A model generated the notes under the pieces. The model was not told where the DNA came from. It searched no databases and saw only the letters and a list, made by a program, of their open reading frames with translations. From CAZSXS01 sp964611385 (lineage in GTDB: Bacteria; Bacillota; Clostridia; Lachnospirales; CAYPQA01): DNA of 27,770 bases. This document shows positions 7,544 to 13,916 of this stretch, piece after piece. Location: assembly GCA_964611385.1 (NCBI GenBank), contig CAZSXS010000049.1:1-27770 (forward strand), given 5' to 3'. How positions within the stretch are numbered: the first letter of the stretch is position 1; each line of letters starts with the position of its first letter. The position numbers were made by a program, and so were the translations under genes.

Positions 7544-8281
7544 TTAGCGGTTTTTAGAAAGTGCTTTTAACTGGCTCAATATTTCTATAGCATTGTAGTT
7601 GGCATTTTCATTCAAACTAATATCAATCGCATCTTCTAACTTCTTAGCCGTATCTGATACGATGGAGCTACTGGTTCTTTTACTCTTTTTTGCACCTGAA
7701 TCTACAGCCTTGCTTCGTTTTGTTTCCTCATTTAAGGAAGTGATGCTGGGTTTTTCAGTCTGTAGATTCTCTTCGTAAGTGCTCTCCTGCAAAGGCCAAG
7801 GTTGCTTCGGCTTGTCATGACAAGGCCAAGATTTTTCATGACAGCATTTCTCATGACAAGGCTGAGGTTTTTCATGGCAGGGCCAGGGCTTTTCGTGACA
7901 ATGCTTCTCTCTACAAGGCCTCTCGTGGCAGGGCCAAATCTGCTTATGACAGGGTTTCTCGTGACAAGGCTTTTCGTGGCAGGGCTTTTCGTGACAAGGC
8001 CGCTTATGCTCATGCTTTTTGCAAAAGGGATAGCGTGCCAAATGCTTGTCATAGGCAAGTCCATTCGAATCCGGCTCCGGATCGGAAAGAAAGCGGACAG
8101 TCTCCCGAGGCTCATCTGCTTCCGATTGACCGCCCAACCTCAGCCCGGCTTTCAAAAGGACTTCTTTGCTGTCTACGACCTTGATATCATTCCGCATTTT
8201 TTCTTCTTTTCTTAATCTTCTTTCAGCCTGATAATTGGCTGCTTCATCCAAACAATTTAGCTCAAATTTATTGTCGGTCAT
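7544..8281 (-). CDS. Cys-His repeat protein, probable spore-surface structural protein
   Basis: A 245-residue protein of unknown function. Residues 1-85 are charged (FELNCLDEAANYQAERRLRK). Residues 87-157 hold eleven imperfect units of the form P-C-H-E-K, with Trp-Pro spacers, giving 12 Cys and 10 His in about 60 residues. The tail is Ser/Lys-rich and ends LNENANYNAIEILSQLKALS. No signal peptide or membrane segment. The repeats could bind metal ions or cross-link through disulfides, as in insoluble spore-coat proteins; this is inference. GGTGA pairs well with 16S RNA for the ATG at 8281, whereas the ATG at 8287 is too close to it. It is the last gene of the minus-strand cluster and ends at the terminator. 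Confidence 0.82.
   Translation of the reverse strand: MTDNKFELNCLDEAANYQAERRLRKEEKMRNDIKVVDSKEVLLKAGLRLGGQSEADEPRETVRFLSDPEPDSNGLAYDKHLARYPFCKKHEHKRPCHEKPCHEKPCHEKPCHKQIWPCHERPCREKHCHEKPWPCHEKPQPCHEKCCHEKSWPCHDKPKQPWPLQESTYEENLQTEKPSITSLNEETKRSKAVDSGAKKSKRTSSSIVSDTAKKLEDAIDISLNENANYNAIEILSQLKALSKNR
7811..8000 (-). repeat. Tandem 15-bp coding repeats (PCHEK units)
   Basis: Repeats of about 15 bases, reading CCTTGTCACGAAAAG and variants on the minus strand, some separated by 6-base Trp-Pro insertions. Synonymous differences between units (TGT/TGC, CAC/CAT) show that the protein sequence is under constraint rather than freshly amplified. Eleven units are counted. Confidence 0.8.
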
Positions 8282-8295
8282 TGGCATTCACCTTT

Positions 8296-8565
8296 CTAAC
8301 TCGGTTTGAATATGCCCAGGACCTTGACCCCGGGCTTCACCTCAATGGTTTCAAAAGTCAAACCATCAATTCGTACCTTTCCATCTTCTTCCATGTTTAC
8401 TTCGATATCAAACCCTTCAAGGTTTAAGCTCTCCAGCTCATAAGGTTCTATAAACACCAAAAAAGCGTTTAATTGTACCGCCGTTACATTTGACGTTGAT
8501 GATACATTGGCCTGATTGGAAGCATTGATCAAAAATTGTATGGGTTTTATCAAACTGGTTTCCAT
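8296..8565 (-). CDS. Small coat-like protein with NQ-motif and beta-rich tail
   Basis: An 89-residue protein of no family I can name. The N-terminal half reads INASNQANVSSTSNVTAVQL, followed by hydrophobic NAFLVFIEP. The C-terminal half has a beta-like pattern, FDIEVNMEEDGKVRIDGLTF. The gene at 8567-8866 has both halves in the same order, so the two are paralogues. The start at 8565 is chosen because AAGGAGG lies eight bases upstream; an ATG seven codons earlier lies within the ribosome binding region. It starts one base after the stop of the previous gene, so the two are translated together. The alternation of Asn/Gln/Ser/Val is reminiscent of spore-coat structural proteins; that role is inferred from context. 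Confidence 0.8.
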   Translation of the reverse strand: METSLIKPIQFLINASNQANVSSTSNVTAVQLNAFLVFIEPYELESLNLEGFDIEVNMEEDGKVRIDGLTFETIEVKPGVKVLGIFKPS

Positions 8566-8566
8566 C

Positions 8567-8866
8567 TTAGTTGCCTCCTTTTTCACTCAAGGATATTTTT
8601 TTATCCGTATAGACTTGAATATGATCATCAACATTTAACCCACTTACGCTTTTTATGTTGACTTCACCCTCTTTATTGACTTGAACTCGTAAAGGGATTT
8701 TCGTTTCGCTGCTAAGGGGATTCAAACGGCTGCTGCCTAATTGGTTTTTACCCAAAAGTATGATTAGATTTGCTTGAAGTGTGTGTGATTCTTTTGTATG
8801 TAACAGATTTACCTGATTGGACGAGTTTAAAAGCATGGATACTTTCTTTGTGTTCAAAGGAATCAC
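8567..8866 (-). CDS. Small coat-like protein with NQ-motif and beta-rich tail (paralogue)
   Basis: A 99-residue protein starting at GTG, which overlaps the stop of the upstream gene (GTGA). NSSNQVNLLHTKESHTLQAN at about residues 14-33 matches INASNQANVSSTSNVTAVQL of the next gene. IPLRVQVNKEGEVNIKSVSG matches its FDIEVNMEEDGKVRIDG segment. No transmembrane segment, Cys or catalytic motif. The GTG has only a poor ribosome binding site, so translation is probably coupled. An internal ATG at MLLNSSNQ is the alternative start. The shared two-part layout, also seen split over two genes at 9066-9547, suggests a small family arisen by local duplication. Confidence 0.78.
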   Translation of the reverse strand: MIPLNTKKVSMLLNSSNQVNLLHTKESHTLQANLIILLGKNQLGSSRLNPLSSETKIPLRVQVNKEGEVNIKSVSGLNVDDHIQVYTDKKISLSEKGGN

Positions 8867-9036
8867 CCCAGAATTTGTTTTAATTTTTCTCTTTTCTCCT
8901 CTTGTGTTGCTGTTTCATCCGCTTTCAGCTTGCTCAGCTCTTCCAGAAGCTTGATATGATTTTTGGGCAAGCAATGGATTTCTATCCGTTGATTGCTTGT
9001 ATGAAAGGTCACTGACTGCTGCTTTGAAGCCTCCAT
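8863..9036 (-). CDS. Small coat-cluster protein, 57 residues
   Basis: A short gene with a clear GAAGGAAA site before its ATG. The product starts MEASKQQSVTFHTSNQRIEI and carries HTSNQRIEIHCLPKN, related to the S-N-Q motif of its neighbours. The rest (residues 29-57, LLEELSKLKADETATQEEKR) is strongly charged and probably helical, perhaps a coiled coil. One Cys is present. It overlaps the following gene by four bases (GTGA), which supports expression as part of the cluster. I recognise no family. Confidence 0.72.
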   Translation of the reverse strand: MEASKQQSVTFHTSNQRIEIHCLPKNHIKLLEELSKLKADETATQEEKREKLKQILG

Positions 9037-9065
9037 TTTCCTTCTCCCTTCTTTGTTTCCAATGG

Positions 9066-9353
9066 CTAAAAGGTAACGCTTGTCTTCTTGGTTTTATTGG
9101 GGGTGCCTACATCGGTAATAACGACGGTTTCCCCTTTCTGAGCGGTTTTGCTTGCTTCCATCATTTTTTCCATTTCTTCTCCGGTTTCCACTTTCCTGTG
9201 CTTTTCCATATTGACATAAAGGCCTTTGTACGGTTGCTTTTCGTCATAGGGTACTCCGTCGATAAAAAGCGTTCCGGCTTGATTGACCCGAATTTCGGTG
9301 GGCAAGCCTTTCCGCTTTTGAAAGGTGGTGATACAAAGCTTATCTTGACTCAT
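9066..9353 (-). CDS. Small coat-cluster protein with beta-rich segment
   Basis: A 95-residue protein whose ATG overlaps the stop of the preceding gene (ATGA). The segment TEIRVNQAGTLFIDGVPYDE aligns with RVQVNKEGEVNIKSV and IEVNMEEDGKVRIDGL in the two paralogues downstream. It lacks the S-N-Q segment, which is instead carried by the previous gene (9350-9547), so the two together look like one split version of the two-part protein. The C-terminal half (VNMEKHRKVETGEEMEKMME) is charged, probably helical. One Cys near the N-terminus. Function unknown; the structural role is inferred from neighbours. Confidence 0.78.
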   Translation of the reverse strand: MSQDKLCITTFQKRKGLPTEIRVNQAGTLFIDGVPYDEKQPYKGLYVNMEKHRKVETGEEMEKMMEASKTAQKGETVVITDVGTPNKTKKTSVTF

Positions 9354-9547
9354 TCCTTCACCTCATTTTCTTCATGGCTTTCTGTTCTGCCACTTGCAAG
9401 TTCAAATCGGATATTCGTTTGCGTACTGATGCTTTCCACACACAGGCTCATGTTGGCTTGATGATTCACGTTTACCTGTTCTACGCTGTCCGCCTGCATG
9501 TACATCTCCTTTGAGGGTGCTTCATTGGTTTTGTTTTCGTTTGTCAT
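9350..9547 (-). CDS. Small coat-cluster protein with NQ/VN-rich segment
   Basis: A 65-residue protein, from an ATG with GGGAGG seven bases upstream; the same frame is open further upstream, but that part crosses a hairpin repeat and lacks a site. Residues 17-50 contain QADSVEQVNVNHQANMSLCV and then STQTNIRFELASG, the pattern of alternating polar and hydrophobic residues seen in the S-N-Q segments of its neighbours. The C-terminus is acidic. It overlaps the next gene by four bases. It is probably the N-terminal partner of the protein at 9066-9353. No family recognised. Confidence 0.75.
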   Translation of the reverse strand: MTNENKTNEAPSKEMYMQADSVEQVNVNHQANMSLCVESISTQTNIRFELASGRTESHEENEVKE

Positions 9548-9583
9548 AGTGATACCTCCCTTGACTTTTAATATGTAGTGCAG

Positions 9584-9621
9584 AGCCGCCACGAAAAGGA
9601 ATGGCGGCTTTGCAAAGCTGA
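9584..9621. repeat. Hairpin carrying a fragment of the palindromic repeat
   Basis: AGCCGCCA and TGGCGGCT form an 8-bp stem around a 10-base loop, and the right side continues with GGCTTTGCAAAGCTGA, a block shared with the 95-bp repeat family. The outer ends of the family are missing. It lies in the leader of the gene at 9350-9547. Confidence 0.65.
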
Positions 9622-9678
9622 TGCAAGAATGGGGCAAGAAATACACGACGATCCAAGCAACAGCGAAGTTCACACCCA

Positions 9679-9750
9679 AGCGGCAGAAGGGACACCGCCC
9701 TCCACTCGTACTGCTCGTAAGCCGTTTCGGGCGGTATCCCTTCTGCCGCT
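9679..9750. repeat. 22-bp inverted repeat, 28-base centre
   Basis: Arms at 9679-9700 and 9729-9750 pair in 21 of 22 positions (AGCGGCAGAAGGGA against TCCCTTCTGCCGCT, then ACCGCCC against GGGCGGT). There is no T-run, so it is not an evident terminator. It lies in the 319-base gap between the genes at 9350-9547 and 9867-10022. It may be a separate REP- or MITE-like element. Confidence 0.8.
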
Positions 9751-9820
9751 TTCATCGGATCGCTTTGTACGTTTGCCTTGTGCCGATTGTACCCGTTATG
9801 CCCATGTGTTCGTTGGTTCA

Positions 9821-9847
9821 TTGTGTTCGTTGTGTTCGTTGTGTTCA
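9821..9847. repeat. Three tandem 9-bp units (TTGTGTTCG)
   Basis: Two exact TTGTGTTCG units and a third ending in A. On the minus strand they would read Asn-Thr-Thr in a frame starting just after the 51-residue gene, but that frame has no good ribosome binding site and runs across the 22-bp inverted repeat. Confidence 0.7.
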
Positions 9848-9866
9848 TTTGATCACTCGAAGCTTT

Positions 9867-10022
9867 TTACTCCTCGATTTCAAATTCACTCTCATTCTCG
9901 GAATGAGCAATCTGGAATTCATCTACATCCTGAACGATTGCTGTTAGTGCGCTTAAGGCCTGGTTCGTGTTCAGACTGACATTTTTTTGATTCACAGCTG
10001 CTGCTCTAAAAATATCTGCCAT
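9867..10022 (-). CDS. Small coat-cluster protein, 51 residues
   Basis: A short frame from ATG to TAA with GAAAGG nine bases upstream. The product begins MADIFRAAAVNQKNVSLNTN and continues QALSALTAIVQDVDEFQIA with an acidic tail ending EFEIEE. V-N-Q-K-N-V-S matches the N-Q-x-N-V-S motif of the protein at 8296-8565. The central part is hydrophobic with small residues and suggests a helix. It starts 23 bases after the stop of the previous gene and keeps its strand. Two further ATGs lie just upstream but are too near the ribosome binding site. No family recognised. Confidence 0.72.
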   Translation of the reverse strand: MADIFRAAAVNQKNVSLNTNQALSALTAIVQDVDEFQIAHSENESEFEIEE

Positions 10023-10045
10023 GTCCATCATCCTTTCATTGAAAT

Positions 10046-10297
10046 TTAGTTTCTGCTTGTAAGCGATTGCAAACCTTTAAAGGTTTTTATAGCCGCTCCC
10101 TCATCCTGCGTGCCTCTTAATGCAGCCAGACTTTCCAGCATAGAAAATACATCTGTTTTTTTCGAGGTTTTATCTACATCAATTTCCATGTCTTTATATG
10201 AAAAATGGTATGGGTCAAACTTTTTATTATTGATATTCAAGCCATCTTTACCGAATACGATTTTCAACGACAACACGCTCCCTTCCCATTTATACAT
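10046..10297 (-). CDS. Hypothetical protein at the head of the coat-like cluster
   Basis: The ATG at 10297 gives 83 residues starting MYKWEGSVLSLKIVFGKDGL, with a beta-like pattern, then FSYKDMEIDVDKTSKKTD and a helical, Leu/Ala-rich end. The frame remains open upstream to 10501 and the residues before the ATG (RIPCSKSKDDSYDVIVTILS) also look coding, but the upstream part has no clear start in frame and would run over the start of the divergent gene at 10479. The true start is therefore uncertain; the 5' end could be degraded or use a rare codon. The K-I-V-F-G-K-D-G-L-N-I pattern loosely resembles the beta segment of the other cluster proteins. Confidence 0.55.
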   Translation of the reverse strand: MYKWEGSVLSLKIVFGKDGLNINNKKFDPYHFSYKDMEIDVDKTSKKTDVFSMLESLAALRGTQDEGAAIKTFKGLQSLTSRN

Positions 10298-10478
10298 TTG
10301 CACTAAACTCAGTATAGTGACTATTACATCATATGAATCATCTTTGCTTTTGCTACATGGAATTCTTACGAATGCGTTGACTAGCGGTACACAATTGAAG
10401 TGATACGTGGAACAGATTACAAGTGAAGTAAATACAATAGAACTATAAAGTGAACGATTACAATGAGGAGTTCTTATT

Positions 10479-10907
10479 ATGGGCGTTACAAAAGCCTTCA
10501 ATCAATTCAACCTTGGGGATGAAGGCTCCTTGGAGAAAACGATTACAAAAGAGATGGTTCAAAGCTTTGCTGACCTGTCAGGCGATTACAATCCAGTGCA
10601 TATGGATGAGGACTACTGTGTACAGCACGGACTGGAAAAAAGAGTGGTGCATGGTATGCTCATTTTGTCATTCTTGTCTACGCTGATCGGTGTCCATCTT
10701 CCCGGCGCAGGTGCCCTTTGGATGTCTCAAGCCATAGACTTTATTGCACCTGTTCACATCGGGGATACCATCCGCGTTCACGGTACAGTTGTGGATAAGC
10801 TGAATCAAAACGCCTTGGGCTTAGAAATTCTGGTCATTAAAATTGATATCAAAAATCAGGATGGAAAAAAGGTAGCAAGGGGAACTGTAAGAGTCTCATT
10901 AAAGTAA
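10479..10907 (+). CDS. MaoC-like (R)-specific enoyl-CoA/ACP hydratase
   Basis: A single hot-dog fold protein of 142 residues, the size of PhaJ-type hydratases, which interconvert trans-2-enoyl and (R)-3-hydroxyacyl thioesters. FADLSGDYNPVHMDEDY (residues 30-46) holds the catalytic Asp36 and His41 of the D-x-N-P-x-H motif. VVHGMLILSFLS follows, as usual. AGGAG lies eight bases before the ATG. It starts the acyl-carrier operon and is divergent from the coat-like cluster. With the reductase, FkbH-like protein and ACP that follow, it probably forms or removes a 3-hydroxyacyl group on the carrier rather than serving general fatty acid synthesis, because no ketosynthase is present. Confidence 0.88.
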   Translation: MGVTKAFNQFNLGDEGSLEKTITKEMVQSFADLSGDYNPVHMDEDYCVQHGLEKRVVHGMLILSFLSTLIGVHLPGAGALWMSQAIDFIAPVHIGDTIRVHGTVVDKLNQNALGLEILVIKIDIKNQDGKKVARGTVRVSLK

Positions 10908-10935
10908 ATAAAGTAAATAAAGTGAAATAAATGAA
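10901..10935. repeat. AT-rich tandem repeat (AAAGTAAAT-like)
   Basis: Three to four 9-base units, TAAATAAAG and variants, begin at the stop codon of the hydratase gene and extend into the 123-base gap before the reductase. The rest of the gap holds the pair CTTGGCT/AGCCAAG, which could form a hairpin. No gene is seen there. Confidence 0.6.
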
Positions 10936-11030
10936 GTGCAAATACGGAAGCCATGTGTAGCCGGCTTGCTTGGCTTTTCATGCATGTTGACAGGTGAAAG
11001 CAGCCAAGGGTTGTTGAAAGGTGGGATACT

Positions 11031-11747
11031 TTGAGCAAGAAAGTAATTTTGATTACCGGGGGCAGCTCCGGTTTGGGGCAGGAGTTTGTAAAAAGGCTGT
11101 CGGCTAAGCCCGAACACATCCTTTATTTTACCACGTTGGAGAAAATGGAGAAGGAAGCAGACAGCGGTACACCGATACAGTGTGACTTGCGAGAAGAAGA
11201 AGAGATTTTAAAGTGCGTAAGACAAATCGAAGAAGAGCAAGGGCAAGTGGATGTGCTGGTCAATAATGCCTGCCCTGGGTTTAAACCCTGTGACTTTTTG
11301 GATACGGACTGGCCCCTGTTCCAAGAAATTATGGATGTCAATGTCAAGGGGGCTTATCTGTTTACCAGAGAGGTAGCCAAGCAGATGAAAGCGCAGGGTA
11401 AAGGCAAGATCGTCAATGTTCTGTCCTCCTATGTTTTGAATGTGCCGCCTGAAAAGCTTTCCTTTTATATCACGGCCAAATACGCCTTGCTGGGACTATC
11501 CAAGGCAACAGCGACTGAGCTTGGCAAGTACGGCATCACGGTGAACATGCTGTCGCCGGGCATGATGTCCACCCAACTCACAAGCTATCTGCCAAAGAAA
11601 TACCTAGAAGCCTACGCCAGTAAGCACCCCATGAAACGGATGACCACGACCTCGGATGTGGCTGCTGTACTAGAGTTTTTCCTTTCAGAGAATGCGGAAT
11701 TTGTGAACGGAGTGAATTTAGCGGTGAACGGAGGTGAAAGCTTTTAG
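11031..11747 (+). CDS. Short-chain dehydrogenase/reductase, FabG-like
   Basis: A classical SDR of 238 residues with the cofactor loop ITGGSSGLG (7-15), VNNAC around residue 80, and a catalytic Ser (NVLSSY), Tyr and Lys (FYITAKYALLG). The C-terminus ends NGVNLAVNGGESF, typical of FabG-like enzymes. It starts at TTG with GAAAGGTGG upstream. Its TAG overlaps the GTG start of the FkbH-like gene by one base, so the two are translationally coupled. The likely reaction is NAD(P)H-dependent reduction of a 3-oxoacyl thioester on the nearby ACP; reduction of a keto sugar is an alternative, since sequence alone does not separate the two. Confidence 0.88.
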   Translation: MSKKVILITGGSSGLGQEFVKRLSAKPEHILYFTTLEKMEKEADSGTPIQCDLREEEEILKCVRQIEEEQGQVDVLVNNACPGFKPCDFLDTDWPLFQEIMDVNVKGAYLFTREVAKQMKAQGKGKIVNVLSSYVLNVPPEKLSFYITAKYALLGLSKATATELGKYGITVNMLSPGMMSTQLTSYLPKKYLEAYASKHPMKRMTTTSDVAAVLEFFLSENAEFVNGVNLAVNGGESF

Positions 11748-13444
11748 TGGACAAATCAATCGCTATTGCCATCTTAGGCAATTGTACAACGGATTATATT
11801 GCCCGGGCTTTGGCAGAGGCCTGCAAAGCATACGAGCTGGAACCAAGGATTTATACTTCCCCTTATGACCAATACCGACAGGATATCATCAATCAAGACA
11901 GTGGCTTCTACGCGGCCAAGCCCCAGCTCAGCATCCTGTTTTTGGAAGGCTATGCACTGTTCCCAGAGTGGTTTGAATTTTCCCTACTTACTGCCGGAAA
12001 AGAAGAAAAACTAGCAAGGCTACAAGCCGTCTTTGAAGACTTGATCACCCTCATCGAAAAAATCCATGCAAACAGTGACAGCAAGATCTTGCTTCATAAC
12101 TTTCAGTTGCCCTACTATGCAAGCCTGGGCATTCTGGACAGTAAATACTACCCCGGCAGTAAGGACATGGTTGCCCTCTTGAATACAAAACTGAATGAAT
12201 GGGCGGCAGATAAGGACTATGTATACATTTTTGACTACAATGGCTTAAAGGCGCAGTTCGGCTATCAGCACGCAAGTTCGCAGAAGCTGATCTACTTAGC
12301 CAACAATCCGATCACCCTGGCCTTTACTCAAAATTTGGCGAGGGAATATCTCCGTTATCTCCTTCCTATAAAGGGCTTGAACAAAAAATGCTTGGTGCTG
12401 GATTTGGATAACACCCTTTGGGGCGGGGTCGCCGGTGAAGACGGTTTGGCAGGCATCAAGCTAGATCGCACTGGAGTCGGTAAAAGTTTTTTTGACTTCC
12501 AAAGGGAAATTTTGAATCTTTACCAAAAGGGCATTATCCTGGCCATCAACAGTAAAAATAACTTTGAGGATGCCTTGCAGGTGATTGAAAATCATCCGCA
12601 CATGCTCTTGCGGCGTACTCATTTTTCATCCTTAAAAATTAATTGGGAGGACAAGGCGCAAAACCTCCTTGCCATCGCCAAGGAGCTAAACATCGGGCTA
12701 GACAGCCTAGTCTTTTTTGACGATAACCCGGTGGAACGGGAGTTGGTCAAAGCCATGCTTCCTATGGTTACTGTGGTTGCGGTGCCCAATGATTCCAGCA
12801 AGTATGCTGATACTTTAAAGGAACTCTTGGAATTCGAACAACTTAAACTTACGCAAGAAGATCTGGATCGGAATGCCATGTACCAGGCCAATCAGAAGCG
12901 CAATAAACTGATCAGTCGCTACAAAACCCTGGACGAGTACCTAGAAAGCCTTGAAATCAAAATGATTCTGGAGCAGGCAAACGAATTTACCATTCCACGC
13001 CTAGCCCAGCTGACGCAAAAGACAAATCAGTTCAACATGACCACCAAAAGGTACACCCAGGCGGATATGGAAATCATGGCGCATTCGGAGTCGTTCCTAG
13101 TGTTGAGCTGTCAGGCTCTTGATCGCTTTGGGGACAATGGGATTACCGGGCTTTGCATCGCAAAAAAAGAAGGTGATGAAGCCTTCATCGACACCTACCT
13201 ACTAAGCTGCCGGATTTTAGGCAGAAACATTGAATATGCGCTTATCCAACATGTGGTATCCCGCTTGTTCGAGGAGGGCATACGTAAGGTGTCCGCTTCC
13301 TTTATTCAAACAGAAAAGAACAAAGCCAACGAAGACTTTTATGAAAAGGCTGGCTTTTCGAAACAGGCAAGTAAAGGTCTGTATTATGTAGAGAACAAAA
13401 AGCAATTGAAAAGCATACCCTATATAGAAATCATAACGAAATAA
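11747..13444 (+). CDS. FkbH-like HAD-family protein (acyl loading onto ACP)
   Basis: A 565-residue member of the FkbH family (HAD subfamily IIIC). Residues 1-200 form the N-terminal SGNH-like domain seen in long FkbH proteins. The HAD motif is LVLDLDNTLWGGVAGEDG with Asp219 and Asp221; FFDDNPVERELV is the later acidic motif. The last 150 residues look GNAT-like (LSCRILGRNIEYALI). Characterised FkbH proteins dephosphorylate 1,3-bisphosphoglycerate and load the glyceryl group onto an ACP; others of this type act in surface-sugar acylation. It starts at GTG with GGAGGTGA upstream, overlaps the reductase and is followed by the ACP, so carrier loading is the most natural role. The exact acyl group is unknown. 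Confidence 0.9.
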   Translation: MDKSIAIAILGNCTTDYIARALAEACKAYELEPRIYTSPYDQYRQDIINQDSGFYAAKPQLSILFLEGYALFPEWFEFSLLTAGKEEKLARLQAVFEDLITLIEKIHANSDSKILLHNFQLPYYASLGILDSKYYPGSKDMVALLNTKLNEWAADKDYVYIFDYNGLKAQFGYQHASSQKLIYLANNPITLAFTQNLAREYLRYLLPIKGLNKKCLVLDLDNTLWGGVAGEDGLAGIKLDRTGVGKSFFDFQREILNLYQKGIILAINSKNNFEDALQVIENHPHMLLRRTHFSSLKINWEDKAQNLLAIAKELNIGLDSLVFFDDNPVERELVKAMLPMVTVVAVPNDSSKYADTLKELLEFEQLKLTQEDLDRNAMYQANQKRNKLISRYKTLDEYLESLEIKMILEQANEFTIPRLAQLTQKTNQFNMTTKRYTQADMEIMAHSESFLVLSCQALDRFGDNGITGLCIAKKEGDEAFIDTYLLSCRILGRNIEYALIQHVVSRLFEEGIRKVSASFIQTEKNKANEDFYEKAGFSKQASKGLYYVENKKQLKSIPYIEIITK

Positions 13445-13446
13445 AA

Positions 13447-13473
13447 AACAGTCCATTCGACAAACGGACTGTT
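13447..13473 (+). other. Intercistronic hairpin between FkbH-like gene and ACP
   Basis: AACAGTCC and GGACTGTT pair around an 11-base loop. An A-run precedes it but no T-run follows, so it is probably not a terminator. It could stabilise the FkbH message or tune ACP expression. Confidence 0.55.
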
Positions 13474-13490
13474 CCAGTGAGGGAGTAGGC

Positions 13491-13715
13491 ATGGACAAGG
13501 ATTTTATAGCACTGATCGCAGCGGTTCTACAAGTAGAGCCTACTGTATTAAAGGAAGATTCCACGGCAGAGACCGTACCCGAGTGGGACTCTCTGAACCA
13601 TTGGCTGGTTATTGAGACGCTTGAAGACAAATACGAGATTGAATTTACGATGGAAGAGGCAACGGATTTTAAAAATCTGGGGGATATATACAAGACCTTG
13701 CAGAAAAAGATATGA
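13491..13715 (+). CDS. Acyl carrier protein (dedicated, stand-alone)
   Basis: A small acidic protein of 74 residues with the phosphopantetheine site at Ser34 in EWDSLNHWLVI. The Asp-Ser-Leu core is standard; the flanking Glu-Trp is unlike primary-metabolism ACP (AcpP, usually GADSLD) and typical of carriers in secondary or sugar-acyl pathways. GAGGGAG lies just before the ATG. It is the last gene of the hydratase-reductase-FkbH operon and ends at a strong terminator. It should carry the group that these enzymes make, possibly as donor for one of the sugar N-acyltransferases at 5145-6494. A phosphopantetheinyl transferase is not in the window. Confidence 0.9.
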   Translation: MDKDFIALIAAVLQVEPTVLKEDSTAETVPEWDSLNHWLVIETLEDKYEIEFTMEEATDFKNLGDIYKTLQKKI

Positions 13716-13737
13716 TTATACTCAGTCTTTTTAACGC

Positions 13738-13783
13738 AAAAAAGGCTTTTGAGCATTCAAACAATGCCCAAAAGCCTTTTTTT
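13738..13783 (+). terminator. Rho-independent terminator after the ACP operon
   Basis: AAAAAAGGCTTTTGAGCATT pairs with AATGCCCAAAAGCCTTTTTT with one mismatch around a short loop, and T bases follow. A fragment resembling the end of the 95-bp repeat (ACTCAGTCTTTTTAACGC, from 13719) lies directly before it. Confidence 0.9.
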
Positions 13784-13887
13784 GAGAATCACATCTTTGG
13801 TGTAATGATCGTATTAATTTGTGAGAGGGACAAGCAGAATACGGCGTTGTTAAGGCAGTTGAGGGCAACATAATGTTGGTGAGTATA

Positions 13888-13916
13888 TTGTCGAATTCAT
13901 AGGTCTATGGTAGAAT
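13888..13916 (+). promoter_or_regulatory. Candidate sigma-A promoter for the acetyltransferase cassette
   Basis: TTGTCG at 13888-13893 and TAGAAT at 13911-13916 are spaced by 17 bases. Transcription would start about 85 bases before the gene at 14009. Nothing else recognisable lies in 13784-14008 except the small palindrome CAACATAATGTTG near 13867. Confidence 0.4.

Noticed and set aside
7811..8000. CRISPR-like array on the minus strand
   Set aside because: The 15-base units are contiguous, in frame and code for a regular protein; there are no unique spacers and no cas genes.
7802..8215. Long plus-strand frame opposite the Cys-His repeat gene
   Set aside because: Its Phe/Met/Thr repeats are the complement of the PCHEK units; it has no ribosome binding site and points against the operon.
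9522..9848. Minus-strand frame starting with Asn-Thr-Thr repeats, overlapping the gene at 9350-9547
   Set aside because: It crosses the 22-bp inverted repeat and the repeat fragment, has only a weak GAGTGATC site and conflicts with the well-supported small gene downstream. The low-complexity start comes from the 9-bp tandem DNA repeat.
13719..13736. ACTCAGTCTTTTTAACGC as a full repeat copy
   Set aside because: Only one end of the 95-bp family is recognisable; it is treated as a fragment beside the terminator.
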